A stretch of DNA of 64,000 nucleotides from Bacteroidales bacterium (lineage in GTDB: Bacteria > Bacteroidota > Bacteroidia > Bacteroidales > UBA932). A program made the position numbers and the translations under genes. The DNA is taken from positions 124,001 through 188,000 of the forward strand of contig JAFPVJ010000027.1 in the NCBI GenBank assembly GCA_017400135.1, given 5' to 3'. Every line of letters starts with the position of its first letter. Positions within the stretch are counted from its first letter, which is position 1. Positions 33,740 through 42,211 of the stretch are shown here, one piece after another. The notes under the pieces were generated by a model, which had not been told where the DNA came from, ran no database searches, and saw only the letters and a list, made by a program, of their open reading frames with translations.

Positions 33740-36700
33740 TTAGAAGGTGAAATTGACTCCAAGCGTACCGGCAGCCATGGGGCGTATGTTTCCAAGCGGG
33801 AACTCGGGATCCTCATGGTACTTGTTGAAGGTCAGGATGCCAAGGTTGTTACCCTTCAGATAGAATGACAGTCCGCCGATTCCAAGCCTGTTCGTAAATT
33901 CGGAAGGAAGATTGTATGCAAGCGATACCTCCTGCAGGCGGAAATGGGTAGCGCTCTCCACACCATATGCCATATAGCGGGTGAAACGGCCCCAGGCGTC
34001 AACGTCAGATCCGATGCTGGCAGGATAGGGCTTGTCGGAATAGGGAGAATAGGGGAAAGGAATGTATTTGTCGCCATCCTGGCTGAGAACTTCCTTCATG
34101 TCGAGGTTGGGAAGTTCGCGGGTCAGGTTCGGATAGTTGAACATCAGCCTGCGGAACTTATGGCCGAACTTGCCGGTAATCAGGAACGAGAAATCGAAGT
34201 TACCGAAACTGAGGGTGTTGGAGAGGCTGAAGTTCCAAGGTGCCACATAGGTGCCGGAATTGACCATCCAGTCGCTCCAGTCGCCTGTCTGGCTGAAAAC
34301 GTTGGATATTGCTACTGCCTTGTCACCCTGCATGATGGCAGGATAATATGCGGGTGAGGCTTCGGTTCCCACATTGACCAGTCCACCGTAAGCGTAGGAC
34401 CAGAGTGTATTGGCATTGTATCCTGCGCGGTACCTTACATCGGCGGTCGCGCCTGCATCATCTTCGTTTCGTCCGCTAAGGTCGTAACCGGTGTAAGTCG
34501 TATGGACCATCTTGTCGATGCGGTTGAAATTGTACGCCAGCATCAATGCTCCGTGCCAGCGGACTGCGCCAAACTTCTGGTGGGTTCCGAGTTCGAGTTC
34601 GAAGCCCCGGTTGGTCATCTCGGCAGCGTTGATCTTGTTGGATGCGGCGCCGGTTGCGGCTGCCAGGTTGATGGTGGCCAGCAGGTCGCGTCCCTTCTTG
34701 TTATAAAGGTCCAACTTTCCGGAAAGGGCTCCTCCCCAGAAGTCGAAGTCCATGCCGAAGTCAATGGTTCCGGTACGCTCCCAACGGAGGGAGGTGTTGC
34801 CGTAGCTGCTGAAAGATGCGGTGTAATCGCCGATCAGGGCGTCTTGGGCTGTGTTGTACTTGAGGATGGGCTGGACGGAAGTCGAACGGTCCACGTTTCC
34901 GTTGTAACCGTAGGTCAGGCGGAAGGCGAGGTAGTCGATCCCATCTGCCGTGGCAAGGAACCTCTCCTTGGAAGCGATCCACTTTGCGCCTACGCTCCAG
35001 AAGGGGGCATAGCGGTACCTGGGATCGTCCGTGATGAGATTGGAGGCATCTGTACGAGCGGATGCTGAGAGGGTGTACTTGCCATCGAACGTATAAGCGG
35101 CATTTGCATAGCCCGAGAAGAAACGGTCGTGCGTATAGGTGTAACTGTTAACGTAGGAGGTGAAAGTACCGTTGCCGTTCAGATAGGTCTTGTAGGAGAA
35201 AGAGGAACCGAGGAACTTGCCGACTGCGAGCGTTTCATCGTTGTAACCATAAGTAATGGGGTTGGTTACGGTCTGGAACACGCGGTCGGAAATCTCGGCG
35301 CCGGCGATGAAGGTCACCTGATGGCGATCCGCGAAGGTGCGGTCGAAATTGAATTGGTTGCGCCAGTCGTACGAATTGGAATAGCTGCGGTCCTGCCGGA
35401 GGATGCTGCCGCTGGGAAGGTTGGGAGTAACTTTCCCGGTCGGGGTCTTGTCGGAGGAAGCCGCTATGTTGATGGTGGAACGGACATAATAGGTGCTTTC
35501 ATCGTCAATCCTGCGGTGATCGGCATTGAGGATCTCGTACTGGATCTTGCTCTCGAAAGATATTCCCTTCGCCAATTTGAAAGTCAGGCCGGCCTGGATG
35601 CGCGCGTCAAGGGTCTTGGTCGTATTGTTGCGACCGCGCATCTCCTGTACCGGGTTGTACCCGAAATCCTGATAGGGGAAAGCGGTATAGTTGAGGTGAC
35701 GCCTTACGTTAGGGGTGTAGAAGTAACTTTCGGTAGCGCTCTCGTAGGAACGGACGACATCCGTATAGTTGCCGTTCTCATCAAAGAACAATTCGAATTC
35801 AGGACCCCTGAAATTGACGCCGTTGTTGTGGGCGATATTGTAATAGAATGCACCGTTCAGATTGAAGTCCAGCCACTTGTAGAGATTTACCGTGGTGTTG
35901 GAGTTGAAGGTGTACTTGTCGTAGTTGTTGCCCTGCAGGTAGCGCTGTCCACCTTCGTAGAGGATGGATACGTTCGAGTTGACCCGTTCACTGCTCTGGG
36001 CGATGTTGAGGTTATATTGCTGCACGGAAGGATTGGCGAGCAAGTAATCCTTGATCTGCTGCCGGTTGCTCTGGGTGCGGATCTTGGCGATATAGCTGTC
36101 GAGCTCGCTGTCGGAGACATATCCGAGGCGGTTCTCGTTGAGCATCACGAAAAGGTTGGAGTAGGAATTGTAGTTGTAACGGATGTTGTTGTTGCCGTTG
36201 CTGTCGGCAATCAGGGCCATACGTCCGAACTGCTTGTTCTTGAAGGTAAAGATCTGCCAGTCGATGACATCATCGTTGGAAGCGTTGGCCGTGTAGTAGT
36301 CCATGTCGATCTTCGGGGAGACTTTCCACATCGCGTTGAAGGTGACCCTGGTCTTTCCCTTTCCTCCGGCAGCGTTCTTGCCATCCTTGGTAGTGATGAC
36401 GATCACACCGTTGGCCGCCTTGGCTCCCCAGATGGAAGCTGCTGCCGCATCCTTGAGCACCGTGATGCTCTCGATAATATTCGGGTTCAGCGTGTTGATG
36501 GAAGCCTCGACGGGGAATCCATCTACGATCAAGAGCGGGTCCTTATTGGAAGCGACCAGCGTACTCAGACCTCGAATCTGGAAGGTAACGTCACCATTGG
36601 CGTCGGTGGTCGCGGCAAGACCTGCGGCCGTGCCGATGAGCCGCTCGCCGATGTTGGCGGTCGGCTGGGCGAGATGTTTCTGGTCGACCTTGTCGAAGGC

Positions 36701-37108
36701 GCCGGTTGCCCGCTCTTTAGAGATGGTCTGGTAGCCGGTCACGACCACCTCGTCCAAGGCGAGCTTGTCGGGCGTCATCGTGGTCTCGATCCAGGCGCGT
36801 CCCGAGACGGGGACGGTAACGGGATCCATACCGAGGAAACTGATTTCGAGGACCGAGCCCGAAGGATTCTTCACTGCGATCTGGTACTCGCCGTTGGCGT
36901 CGGTGATCGCGTGCGTGTTGTCCGCACGGTTCACTACGGCCGCGCCGGCGACGGGAAGTCCGTCGCTGTCCAGGACTCGGCCCTTGACGACTTGGCCGTT
37001 CTGCGCAACCTGTGCCATTCCGGGAATTCCGGAAAACAGCAGGAGCGAGAGAGCCAACAGCACGACCGCTCCAAGTGGCCGTGCCAGGGAGATGGAAACA
37101 GTTTTCAT
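33740..37108 (-). CDS. SusC/RagA family TonB-dependent outer-membrane receptor
   Basis: The roughly 1122-residue protein has a signal peptide (about residues 1-32, ending GMAQ) and a carboxypeptidase-like domain (GRVLDSDGLPVAGAAV). These are followed by a TonB box region (LDEVVVTGYQT near residue 120), a plug with QIRGLSTLV and VLKDAAAASIWGAKAANGVIVITTK, and a long beta barrel ending in NFTF. It imports a ligand captured by SusD, powered by TonB. The frame is open to 37189, inside kdtA; the ATG at 37108 (or the adjacent one at 37111) gives the signal peptide. A terminator for kdtA and a -7 box precede it. Confidence 0.95.
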   Translation of the reverse strand: MKTVSISLARPLGAVVLLALSLLLFSGIPGMAQVAQNGQVVKGRVLDSDGLPVAGAAVVNRADNTHAITDANGEYQIAVKNPSGSVLEISFLGMDPVTVPVSGRAWIETTMTPDKLALDEVVVTGYQTISKERATGAFDKVDQKHLAQPTANIGERLIGTAAGLAATTDANGDVTFQIRGLSTLVASNKDPLLIVDGFPVEASINTLNPNIIESITVLKDAAAASIWGAKAANGVIVITTKDGKNAAGGKGKTRVTFNAMWKVSPKIDMDYYTANASNDDVIDWQIFTFKNKQFGRMALIADSNGNNNIRYNYNSYSNLFVMLNENRLGYVSDSELDSYIAKIRTQSNRQQIKDYLLANPSVQQYNLNIAQSSERVNSNVSILYEGGQRYLQGNNYDKYTFNSNTTVNLYKWLDFNLNGAFYYNIAHNNGVNFRGPEFELFFDENGNYTDVVRSYESATESYFYTPNVRRHLNYTAFPYQDFGYNPVQEMRGRNNTTKTLDARIQAGLTFKLAKGISFESKIQYEILNADHRRIDDESTYYVRSTINIAASSDKTPTGKVTPNLPSGSILRQDRSYSNSYDWRNQFNFDRTFADRHQVTFIAGAEISDRVFQTVTNPITYGYNDETLAVGKFLGSSFSYKTYLNGNGTFTSYVNSYTYTHDRFFSGYANAAYTFDGKYTLSASARTDASNLITDDPRYRYAPFWSVGAKWIASKERFLATADGIDYLAFRLTYGYNGNVDRSTSVQPILKYNTAQDALIGDYTASFSSYGNTSLRWERTGTIDFGMDFDFWGGALSGKLDLYNKKGRDLLATINLAAATGAASNKINAAEMTNRGFELELGTHQKFGAVRWHGALMLAYNFNRIDKMVHTTYTGYDLSGRNEDDAGATADVRYRAGYNANTLWSYAYGGLVNVGTEASPAYYPAIMQGDKAVAISNVFSQTGDWSDWMVNSGTYVAPWNFSLSNTLSFGNFDFSFLITGKFGHKFRRLMFNYPNLTRELPNLDMKEVLSQDGDKYIPFPYSPYSDKPYPASIGSDVDAWGRFTRYMAYGVESATHFRLQEVSLAYNLPSEFTNRLGIGGLSFYLKGNNLGILTFNKYHEDPEFPLGNIRPMAAGTLGVNFTF

Positions 37109-37145
37109 CATATAATAGTATTTAGGAGTTTCAGGTAATACGACC

Positions 37146-37153
37146 CTAAGATA
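37146..37153 (-). promoter_or_regulatory. -7-like box upstream of susC
   Basis: TATCTTAG on the minus strand differs from TAnnTTTG by one base. It lies 37 bp before the susC start and directly after the kdtA terminator. Confidence 0.35.
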
Positions 37154-37182
37154 AGAAAAAAATGCAGAATGATTATTCTGCA
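37154..37182 (-). terminator. kdtA terminator overlapping its stop codon
   Basis: An 8-bp perfect stem (TGCAGAAT/ATTCTGCA, 37163-37170 with 37175-37182) with a 4-nt loop, followed on the minus strand by a T-rich tract (37154-37162). The kdtA stop codon (37173-37175) lies inside the hairpin. Confidence 0.75.
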
Positions 37183-38366
37183 GGCCCAAAAATGATGTTC
37201 ATGATAGTGGCTGTGGCGCCGGCGGACTGGCGGCAGTACTCGGCGGCGATCTTTCCGGTGCGCTCCAGGAACTTCCGGTCTCCCACCGATTTCTCGAAGA
37301 AGAATTCCAGTTCCTGCTGGTTCGTTACGGGGAATCCGGCCTCCAGCGCCGCGAGGTCCTTGCAGTGCAGTTCGCGGTCATAACGGGGCCCGAATGCCAC
37401 CGGGATCCCGTAGGCGGCCGGCTCGATCACGCTATGCGGCATGGGGCCGGTAAAGCCGCCTCCCACGTAGGCGGCGAATCCGTACCGGTACAGCCTGGAC
37501 AGCATGCCGACCGTGTCTACCACCAGAATCTGGGCGCCCAGCAGCGCGTCGTCCGCCTTTTTCCCTTTATAATCCGTATAGCGGACGGCACCGTTCGTTG
37601 CGCCGGCCAGGATGCCGTTGACTTCTGCGGCATCCAGTTCGTGCGGGATGATCAGCATCCTGACTTCCGGATGGGTGTTGGCCAGTTCCACCAGCATCCG
37701 GTCTTCCGGCTCGTAGGTGCTTCCGGCGACGAACACCTTCACGCCGTCGCACCAGAGGTCGACGAGGGGATCGTTCCATTTCTGCCGGCAGACCGTGACC
37801 ACGCGGTCCACGCGCGCATCGCCGACGACCTTTACCTTCGGGACACCCATCTGCTCGAGGAGGCGCTTACTATCCTCGTTTTGGACCATCACGCAGCGGT
37901 AACATTGCTGCAGGATCTGTCGCTGAACCCGTCCGTACCATTTCAGGTAGGGAGAGTCGGGCTCCATGCGCACGGACATGATATAGGTCTCAATCCCTCG
38001 CTTGCGCAGGCCATTCAGCAGGAAGGGCCAGTGCTCTCCGATGTTGAATATGGCCTTGACGGGCCGGACGGCATTCAGGAAGCGGCGAGCATTCCAGGGC
38101 GTGTCCAGGGGCAGGTAGAAGACCCAGTCGACCTGGTCGTAGTCTTTCATCGGCTCATAGACGGTGGGGGAGAATACGGTCAGGAGAATCTTCCGCTTAG
38201 GGAAACGCGCCCGTGTCGCCTCGATGACGGGGCGGGCTTCTTCAAATTCGCCGAAGGAAGCCACATGGAACCAGATGATGTCCCGCTTGCCCCGGCAGGC
38301 GGACTCGATCTTGCGCAGGAGTCCGATCCTGCCTTTGATAAAGAGTTTCAGTTTGTCCGTGTTCAT
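37173..38366 (-). CDS. waaA: 3-deoxy-D-manno-octulosonic acid transferase
   Basis: The 397-residue GT30 enzyme (also called kdtA) transfers Kdo from CMP-Kdo to lipid IVA in lipopolysaccharide core synthesis. It shows IIWFHVASFGEFEEARPVIEA (the catalytic Glu region), NIGEHWPFLL, GDARVDRVV and the C-terminal donor site GGGFTGPMPHSVIEPAAYGIPV. Compared with the Bacteroides enzymes I know, it lacks the hydrophobic N-terminal anchor of about 20-30 residues; a perfect -7 box only 22 bp upstream of the ATG supports the short start. It is likely a monocistronic unit. Confidence 0.92.
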   Translation of the reverse strand: MNTDKLKLFIKGRIGLLRKIESACRGKRDIIWFHVASFGEFEEARPVIEATRARFPKRKILLTVFSPTVYEPMKDYDQVDWVFYLPLDTPWNARRFLNAVRPVKAIFNIGEHWPFLLNGLRKRGIETYIMSVRMEPDSPYLKWYGRVQRQILQQCYRCVMVQNEDSKRLLEQMGVPKVKVVGDARVDRVVTVCRQKWNDPLVDLWCDGVKVFVAGSTYEPEDRMLVELANTHPEVRMLIIPHELDAAEVNGILAGATNGAVRYTDYKGKKADDALLGAQILVVDTVGMLSRLYRYGFAAYVGGGFTGPMPHSVIEPAAYGIPVAFGPRYDRELHCKDLAALEAGFPVTNQQELEFFFEKSVGDRKFLERTGKIAAEYCRQSAGATATIMNIIFGPAE

Positions 38367-38387
38367 CCGGTGGGGGGATTGTCAGAC

Positions 38388-38395
38388 CAAAGATA
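38388..38395 (-). promoter_or_regulatory. -7 box of waaA
   Basis: TATCTTTG on the minus strand, 21 bp before the ATG at 38366. A TTG lies 22 bp further upstream, slightly outside the normal spacing. Confidence 0.45.
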
Positions 38396-38473
38396 CAAAA
38401 AAAACGCGGCCCGCATACAACGAAACCACATTTTTATGCATCTTATAGTTGTTCACTTTGTATTGTATTATAC

Positions 38474-38506
38474 AAAAAGGCGGAAGTCGTGAGATTTCCG
38501 CCTTTT
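38474..38506 (-). terminator. Terminator of the DUF4252/ECF sigma operon
   Basis: An 11-bp stem (38475-38485 with 38496-38506, AAAAGGCGGAA/TTCCGCCTTTT) closes a 10-nt loop, and its minus-strand side ends in a U tract. It lies 22 bp after the last DUF4252 gene. Confidence 0.75.
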
Positions 38507-38527
38507 GGTTTTTTATCGCTTCGTCGC

Positions 38528-39013
38528 TCAGTCTGCGACCGTTTCGACCAGGACCGTTTCCAGTTCCTGCCGGTCCATCTGGCCGTCCAGGCAGATGAAG
38601 GTGGCTTCGGGGCCGTCCGCGGCGATCATCACGAAACTGTTGACGACTTTTTCCGTGCCTACGGTATACATCCGGACCACTTCGCCGCCGTCCTTGCTCT
38701 CCATCAGGAGTTCATAACGGCCGTTGGAGATGAATCGGCTCACTTCCGAACTGAGTTTCTCGTTGACGCGGGCGTTCTCGCTGTTGATGATGTACAAGCC
38801 GGAAAGGGAACGGATGAGGGGGGCCAGGTTGACATGGTTGTCACCGACTTCCAGGTCCGGGATCTTGCCGATGAGCCGGAACATGGCGGGGGAGATGTAC
38901 ACGGCGCTGACGTTCTCTGCGTCGGAATACTTCTGATAAATGCTTTTTCCGCTCTGGGCGGAGGCGGTCAGTGCGGTGAGCAGCAGGACCGCAATGAGGA
39001 TTATGCGTTTCAT
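38528..39013 (-). CDS. DUF4252 secreted protein (second copy of the operon)
   Basis: A 161-residue protein with a signal peptide (MKRIILIAVLLLTALTASAQ) and a DUF4252-type domain: SAVYISPAMFRLIG, SLSGLYIINSENA, YELLMESKDGGEVVRMYT and a C-terminal FICLDGQMDRQELETV. It has the same order of elements as the first gene of the operon (LTSFIYD..., LLMETRDGDDLMQIYG), so the two are paralogues. Its start overlaps the anti-sigma-like gene by 4 bp. Function is unknown; location is probably periplasmic. Confidence 0.82.
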   Translation of the reverse strand: MKRIILIAVLLLTALTASAQSGKSIYQKYSDAENVSAVYISPAMFRLIGKIPDLEVGDNHVNLAPLIRSLSGLYIINSENARVNEKLSSEVSRFISNGRYELLMESKDGGEVVRMYTVGTEKVVNSFVMIAADGPEATFICLDGQMDRQELETVLVETVAD

Positions 39014-39414
39014 TGGATATTGATTTTTTCGAGGACGTTGAGGGTTTTCTCGGCCACGGGCTTGGCTTCGCGGGCGATGTCTACGCCGGTGGCCATCTTG
39101 TCGGAAATGCTCTGGAAGACTTTCTCCACCTCGGCGTAGGCCAGATAGGGGTCGTCGAAGGTGTCCTTCGGCTCGCGGTTCCCCAGCCGGGGCAGGACCA
39201 ATACCGCAGCCAGGGCGGCAGCGGCGGCCAGAGCCGTATAGGAGAAGGCGCGGACCGGGGACTTGCGGACGGTGGCTTCCTCAGCGAGGCTTTTGGCGGC
39301 CAGGTTGGCGGAGAGCCGCTGCTGCAGTCCTTCGGGGACCGGAGCCGGATCCTGCAGGGCGGCCTGCTCCAGCTCTTCCCATTCGAGTTTTTCGAGTTCT
39401 TCTATGCTTTTCAT
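39010..39414 (-). CDS. Putative single-span anti-sigma factor
   Basis: A 134-residue protein with a short acidic cytoplasmic N-terminus (about residues 1-50), one membrane span (about 57-77, YTALAAAAALAAVLVLP) and a C-terminal part of about 55 residues. No zinc-binding HxxxCxxC motif is seen. It overlaps the ECF sigma gene by 4 bp, which together with topology suggests an anti-sigma factor; sequence alone would not prove this. Confidence 0.6.
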   Translation of the reverse strand: MKSIEELEKLEWEELEQAALQDPAPVPEGLQQRLSANLAAKSLAEEATVRKSPVRAFSYTALAAAAALAAVLVLPRLGNREPKDTFDDPYLAYAEVEKVFQSISDKMATGVDIAREAKPVAEKTLNVLEKINIQ

Positions 39415-39890
39415 ATTCTTGACTTGATCGTGGTGCGTGCGCGGGAAAGCAGCACGCGGAGGGTGAGATAATTCATTCCGGTCCGTTCGGCGATTTCTTC
39501 GTAGGAAAGGCCTTCGACGGTACGCAGGAGCAGGATCTCGCGCTGTCGGTCAGGAAGGGACTTGATGGCCTCCAGGACCTTGTCCAGGCGCATTTTCTGG
39601 TCCATCTCGTCATCCTGGAGGTGCGGGGTCTCGGGCTCCGGAAGCTGCTCCGGGAAGCTGAGGTGCCTCGCACGGCGGATGCGGTCCAGGCAGAGGTTCT
39701 TCAGGAGAGTGACGCTGTAAGCCTTGGGGGAGCGGATGCCGTCGAGGGCGTCGCGCGTGTCCCAGAGCTTCAGATAGAGTTCCTGCACGGCGTCTTCGGC
39801 TTCGGCCTGCGACTCCAGCATGTAGAAGGCGATCCTGTACAGCGTGTCCGCAAGGGACAGGTACTCCTTATGGAACTGGGCCTCAGTCAT
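39411..39890 (-). CDS. ECF-type RNA polymerase sigma factor
   Basis: The 159-residue protein has region 2 (YRIAFYMLESQAEAEDAVQELYLKLWD, about residues 17-43) and region 4 (LPDRQREILLLRTVEGLSYEEIAERTG, about residues 112-138) of the sigma-70 ECF subfamily, with no region 3. It starts inside the upstream DUF4252 gene (8-bp overlap) and its stop overlaps the anti-sigma-like gene. The regulon is unknown; the flanking DUF4252 genes are the obvious first targets. Confidence 0.92.
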   Translation of the reverse strand: MTEAQFHKEYLSLADTLYRIAFYMLESQAEAEDAVQELYLKLWDTRDALDGIRSPKAYSVTLLKNLCLDRIRRARHLSFPEQLPEPETPHLQDDEMDQKMRLDKVLEAIKSLPDRQREILLLRTVEGLSYEEIAERTGMNYLTLRVLLSRARTTIKSRI

Positions 39891-40389
39891 TGTCTGCGAT
39901 GACGCGAGCGAGCTTTTCGATGGGAATGGATCCGAAGATGCAGATCAGGGACGATTCGGTCGGGTTGTGCAGGACGAAATCCCGGACCGTGCCGTTGTTC
40001 TCATCCACGACACCGTAGATCTGCATGAGGTCATCTCCATCCCGGGTCTCCATCAGCAGGTCGCTTCCGTCCAGCATCCGGTCCAGCTTGCGGCTGATTT
40101 TGTCCTGGATGGCCGGTTCGCAGTTCTCGTAGTTCAGGACGGAGATCCGCTTGATGCCGGTGATGAGTTTCAGCGCGGCGCGGACATCCGGATCATCGGA
40201 CGCCGCCACCCGGAGGGAAGCCCTCAAGGCCATCGCGGCCAGTCCGCCGAGCTGGACCACCTCCACGCCTTCGTAACGCTGGCAGTCATAAATGAATGAG
40301 GTGATCTTGGATTTGGGGACGCTGCCTCCGGCAGTGGCCGGGGCAAACATGGGCAGCAGGATCGCTGCAAGTAGCAAAATCTTTTTCAT
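39883..40389 (-). CDS. DUF4252 secreted protein (first gene of the sigma operon)
   Basis: A 168-residue protein with a signal peptide (about residues 1-21, MKKILLLAAILLPMFAPATAG). The DUF4252-like domain contains ITSFIYDCQRYEGVEVVQLG, ISVLNYENCEPAIQDK, LLMETRDGDDLMQIYGVV and SLICIFGSIPIEKLARVI. It shares the pattern of the last gene in the operon, which points to duplication. Its position ahead of the ECF sigma factor suggests a role in sensing or in the response, but no mechanism is known to me. Confidence 0.8.
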   Translation of the reverse strand: MKKILLLAAILLPMFAPATAGGSVPKSKITSFIYDCQRYEGVEVVQLGGLAAMALRASLRVAASDDPDVRAALKLITGIKRISVLNYENCEPAIQDKISRKLDRMLDGSDLLMETRDGDDLMQIYGVVDENNGTVRDFVLHNPTESSLICIFGSIPIEKLARVIADND

Positions 40390-40405
40390 ACGCCAAATAG
40401 ACGCA

Positions 40406-40436
40406 CAAAGATTCTTTTTGTTAACAAGGAATCAAA
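40406..40436 (-). promoter_or_regulatory. Candidate promoter of the DUF4252/ECF operon
   Basis: TTTG (40433-40436), 19 nt, then AATCTTTG (40406-40413) on the minus strand: one mismatch to the vegetative consensus. The -33 element overlaps the stop codon of the ptmE-like gene. An ECF-like GTTAAC-N15-GCGTC arrangement overlaps the same bases. Confidence 0.45.
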
Positions 40437-41454
40437 GATGTTTCACCAGGTCGCAGGCTTTCTGGTATTCCTTGAGGGTGCCGATGTCGATCCAAGTGCC
40501 GTTGAGGGGGTAGCGGATGACCTTGCGTCCTTCGTCCACAAGTTTCTGGATCAGATCCGTGGCGTGGAAGAAAGCCCCTTCCGGAATTTCCGCGATGACG
40601 GAACGCTTCATCAGGTAGATACCTGCCAGCGCATAATAATTATAGACAGGTTTTTCCGAGACGCCTTTCACCTCCCGGCCGTCCAGGTCCAGGATGCCGA
40701 GCGGGATGGAGACGTCGTAGGGGACGGCCGCGACCGACAGGTCGGCGCCGTACTCCTGGAAATGCAGGAAAAAGTCCTCGAAATCAATGTTGGTAAACAG
40801 GTCGGAGTTCATCACCAGGACGGTGTCGTGCTCGAAAGCCGGCATCAGCCGCACCGAGCCGACCGTCCCCAGGAAATCCTTTTCGTGGAAGCATTTGACC
40901 CGTACGCCGTCGCGCGGCGCTGCAAAATGCTCCTCCAACTGCCCGGCCAGGTAATTGACGGACACGGTGATGTCCCGGACCCCGTAGGAGATGATCCGGT
41001 CCACGTTGTGGTCGATGATGGCCTTGCCGCCGACCGGCAGCAGCGGCTTGGGCGTATTCTCCGTCAGGGGAAGCAGACGCTCTCCCTTGCCGCCCGCCAT
41101 CAGGACGGCGTCCACGGGCAGGAGCGAGTGATATTTCAGGAGGTTGAGCGTGTCGACGATGCGGTCATCGGCGTCCAGGATGGGGATGAACAGGATGCGA
41201 TTCTGCCGGAATTCCCGGATGCGGGAGACATCCGCCTCGCCGGCGCGCAGGAATTTGAAATCCCGGTGCATTACGGCCGAAACGGGGCTGTCGATGCCGG
41301 CGCCGGCGAGCATGCCCCGGCGCACGTCCCCGTCGGTAAGAGTTCCCTTCATCCGGCCTTCGCCGTCGGTGACAAAAAGGGTCTGGGCCTCGCTGAGGTC
41401 CAGAAGGGCGAGCGCTTCCCGGACGCTCGTGGATATGTCGATGATGTACTTCAT
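40432..41454 (-). CDS. CBS-domain sugar-phosphate nucleotidylyltransferase (PtmE-like)
   Basis: A 340-residue protein with two CBS repeats (about residues 1-115, TSVREALALLDLSEAQTLFV and VMHRDFKFLRAGEADVSRI). A nucleotidyltransferase domain follows, starting DAVLMAGGKGERLLPLTENTPKPLLPVGG, with MNSDLFTNIDFEDF as metal-binding segment. This CBS-plus-NTP-transferase architecture matches PtmE, the glucosamine-1-phosphate guanylyltransferase of the GDP-based legionaminic acid pathway. The frame is open to 41490, but the ATG at 41454 lies 1 bp after the SDR stop. Last gene of the ten-gene nonulosonic acid cluster. Confidence 0.82.
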   Translation of the reverse strand: MKYIIDISTSVREALALLDLSEAQTLFVTDGEGRMKGTLTDGDVRRGMLAGAGIDSPVSAVMHRDFKFLRAGEADVSRIREFRQNRILFIPILDADDRIVDTLNLLKYHSLLPVDAVLMAGGKGERLLPLTENTPKPLLPVGGKAIIDHNVDRIISYGVRDITVSVNYLAGQLEEHFAAPRDGVRVKCFHEKDFLGTVGSVRLMPAFEHDTVLVMNSDLFTNIDFEDFFLHFQEYGADLSVAAVPYDVSIPLGILDLDGREVKGVSEKPVYNYYALAGIYLMKRSVIAEIPEGAFFHATDLIQKLVDEGRKVIRYPLNGTWIDIGTLKEYQKACDLVKHL

Positions 41455-41455
41455 A

Positions 41456-42211
41456 TCAGATGCAGGTCCAGCCGCCGTCGGCGGCAACATTCTGTCCGGT
41501 CACATAGCGCGCCATGTCGGAGGCCAGGAAGATGGCCACGGGGGCGATGTCTTCCGGCTCCGCCATCCGCTTCATCGGGCACTGGCGGGTATAGTTGCGG
41601 AGAAAGATTTCGTTCTGGTTGGGACTGTTGCGGTCTAAGACGCCGCCGGGGGACACACAGTTGACCCGGATGTTCCATTTTCCCAGGTAGGAAGCGAGGT
41701 AGCGGGTGAAATTGATGATGCCACCCTTGATGGCGCAGTAGGCACCGGTGGAGGTGCCGCCGTATTCCTCGTAGATGGTGAAATTGTTGCCCACGATGCC
41801 ATAGATGGAGCCGAAGTTGACGATGGCTCCGTCCTTCTGTTTCATCATCACCTTCGCCACCTGCTGGTCGAGGTAGAAGACGCTGTCCATCTGGAGCTCG
41901 ACGTTGCGCTTGAAGTGCTCGTAGGGTTCGTCCTCGAAGAAATAGTCGCTCCAGTCCTTGGTGTGGGGGTAGGCGCTGTTGATCAGCGCGTCGATCCGGC
42001 CGTAGTGCTCCACGGCGAAGGCGACCAGGGCGTCGATGGAGGCGTTGTCGCTCAGGTCGAGCCGGAAGGTACCCTTTGCCGCGTCGGTCTCCAGGGCGAT
42101 GTCGGCGTTGAGCACGCGGGCTCCCGCTTCCTTGAGCTCCCGGACGATTTCGCGGCCGATCAGGCCGCAGCCGCCGGTGACGATGATGGCTTTGTCTTTT
42201 ATTCCAAGCAT
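41456..42211 (-). CDS. Short-chain dehydrogenase (PtmA-like)
   Basis: The 251-residue SDR has the NAD(P) motif TGGCGLIGREIV, the NAG-like region ALINSAYPH, and catalytic Tyr-Lys within GAYCAIKGGIINFTRYLA; near the C-terminus are GGVLDRN and YVTGQNVAADGGWTC. In Campylobacter the SDR PtmA lies beside ptmB, ptmE and ptmF in the legionaminic acid locus, and the order here (CMP-synthetase, Gfo/Idh, SDR, ptmE) is similar. It overlaps the Gfo/Idh gene by 13 bp. The substrate is inferred only from context. Confidence 0.82.
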   Translation of the reverse strand: MLGIKDKAIIVTGGCGLIGREIVRELKEAGARVLNADIALETDAAKGTFRLDLSDNASIDALVAFAVEHYGRIDALINSAYPHTKDWSDYFFEDEPYEHFKRNVELQMDSVFYLDQQVAKVMMKQKDGAIVNFGSIYGIVGNNFTIYEEYGGTSTGAYCAIKGGIINFTRYLASYLGKWNIRVNCVSPGGVLDRNSPNQNEIFLRNYTRQCPMKRMAEPEDIAPVAIFLASDMARYVTGQNVAADGGWTCI

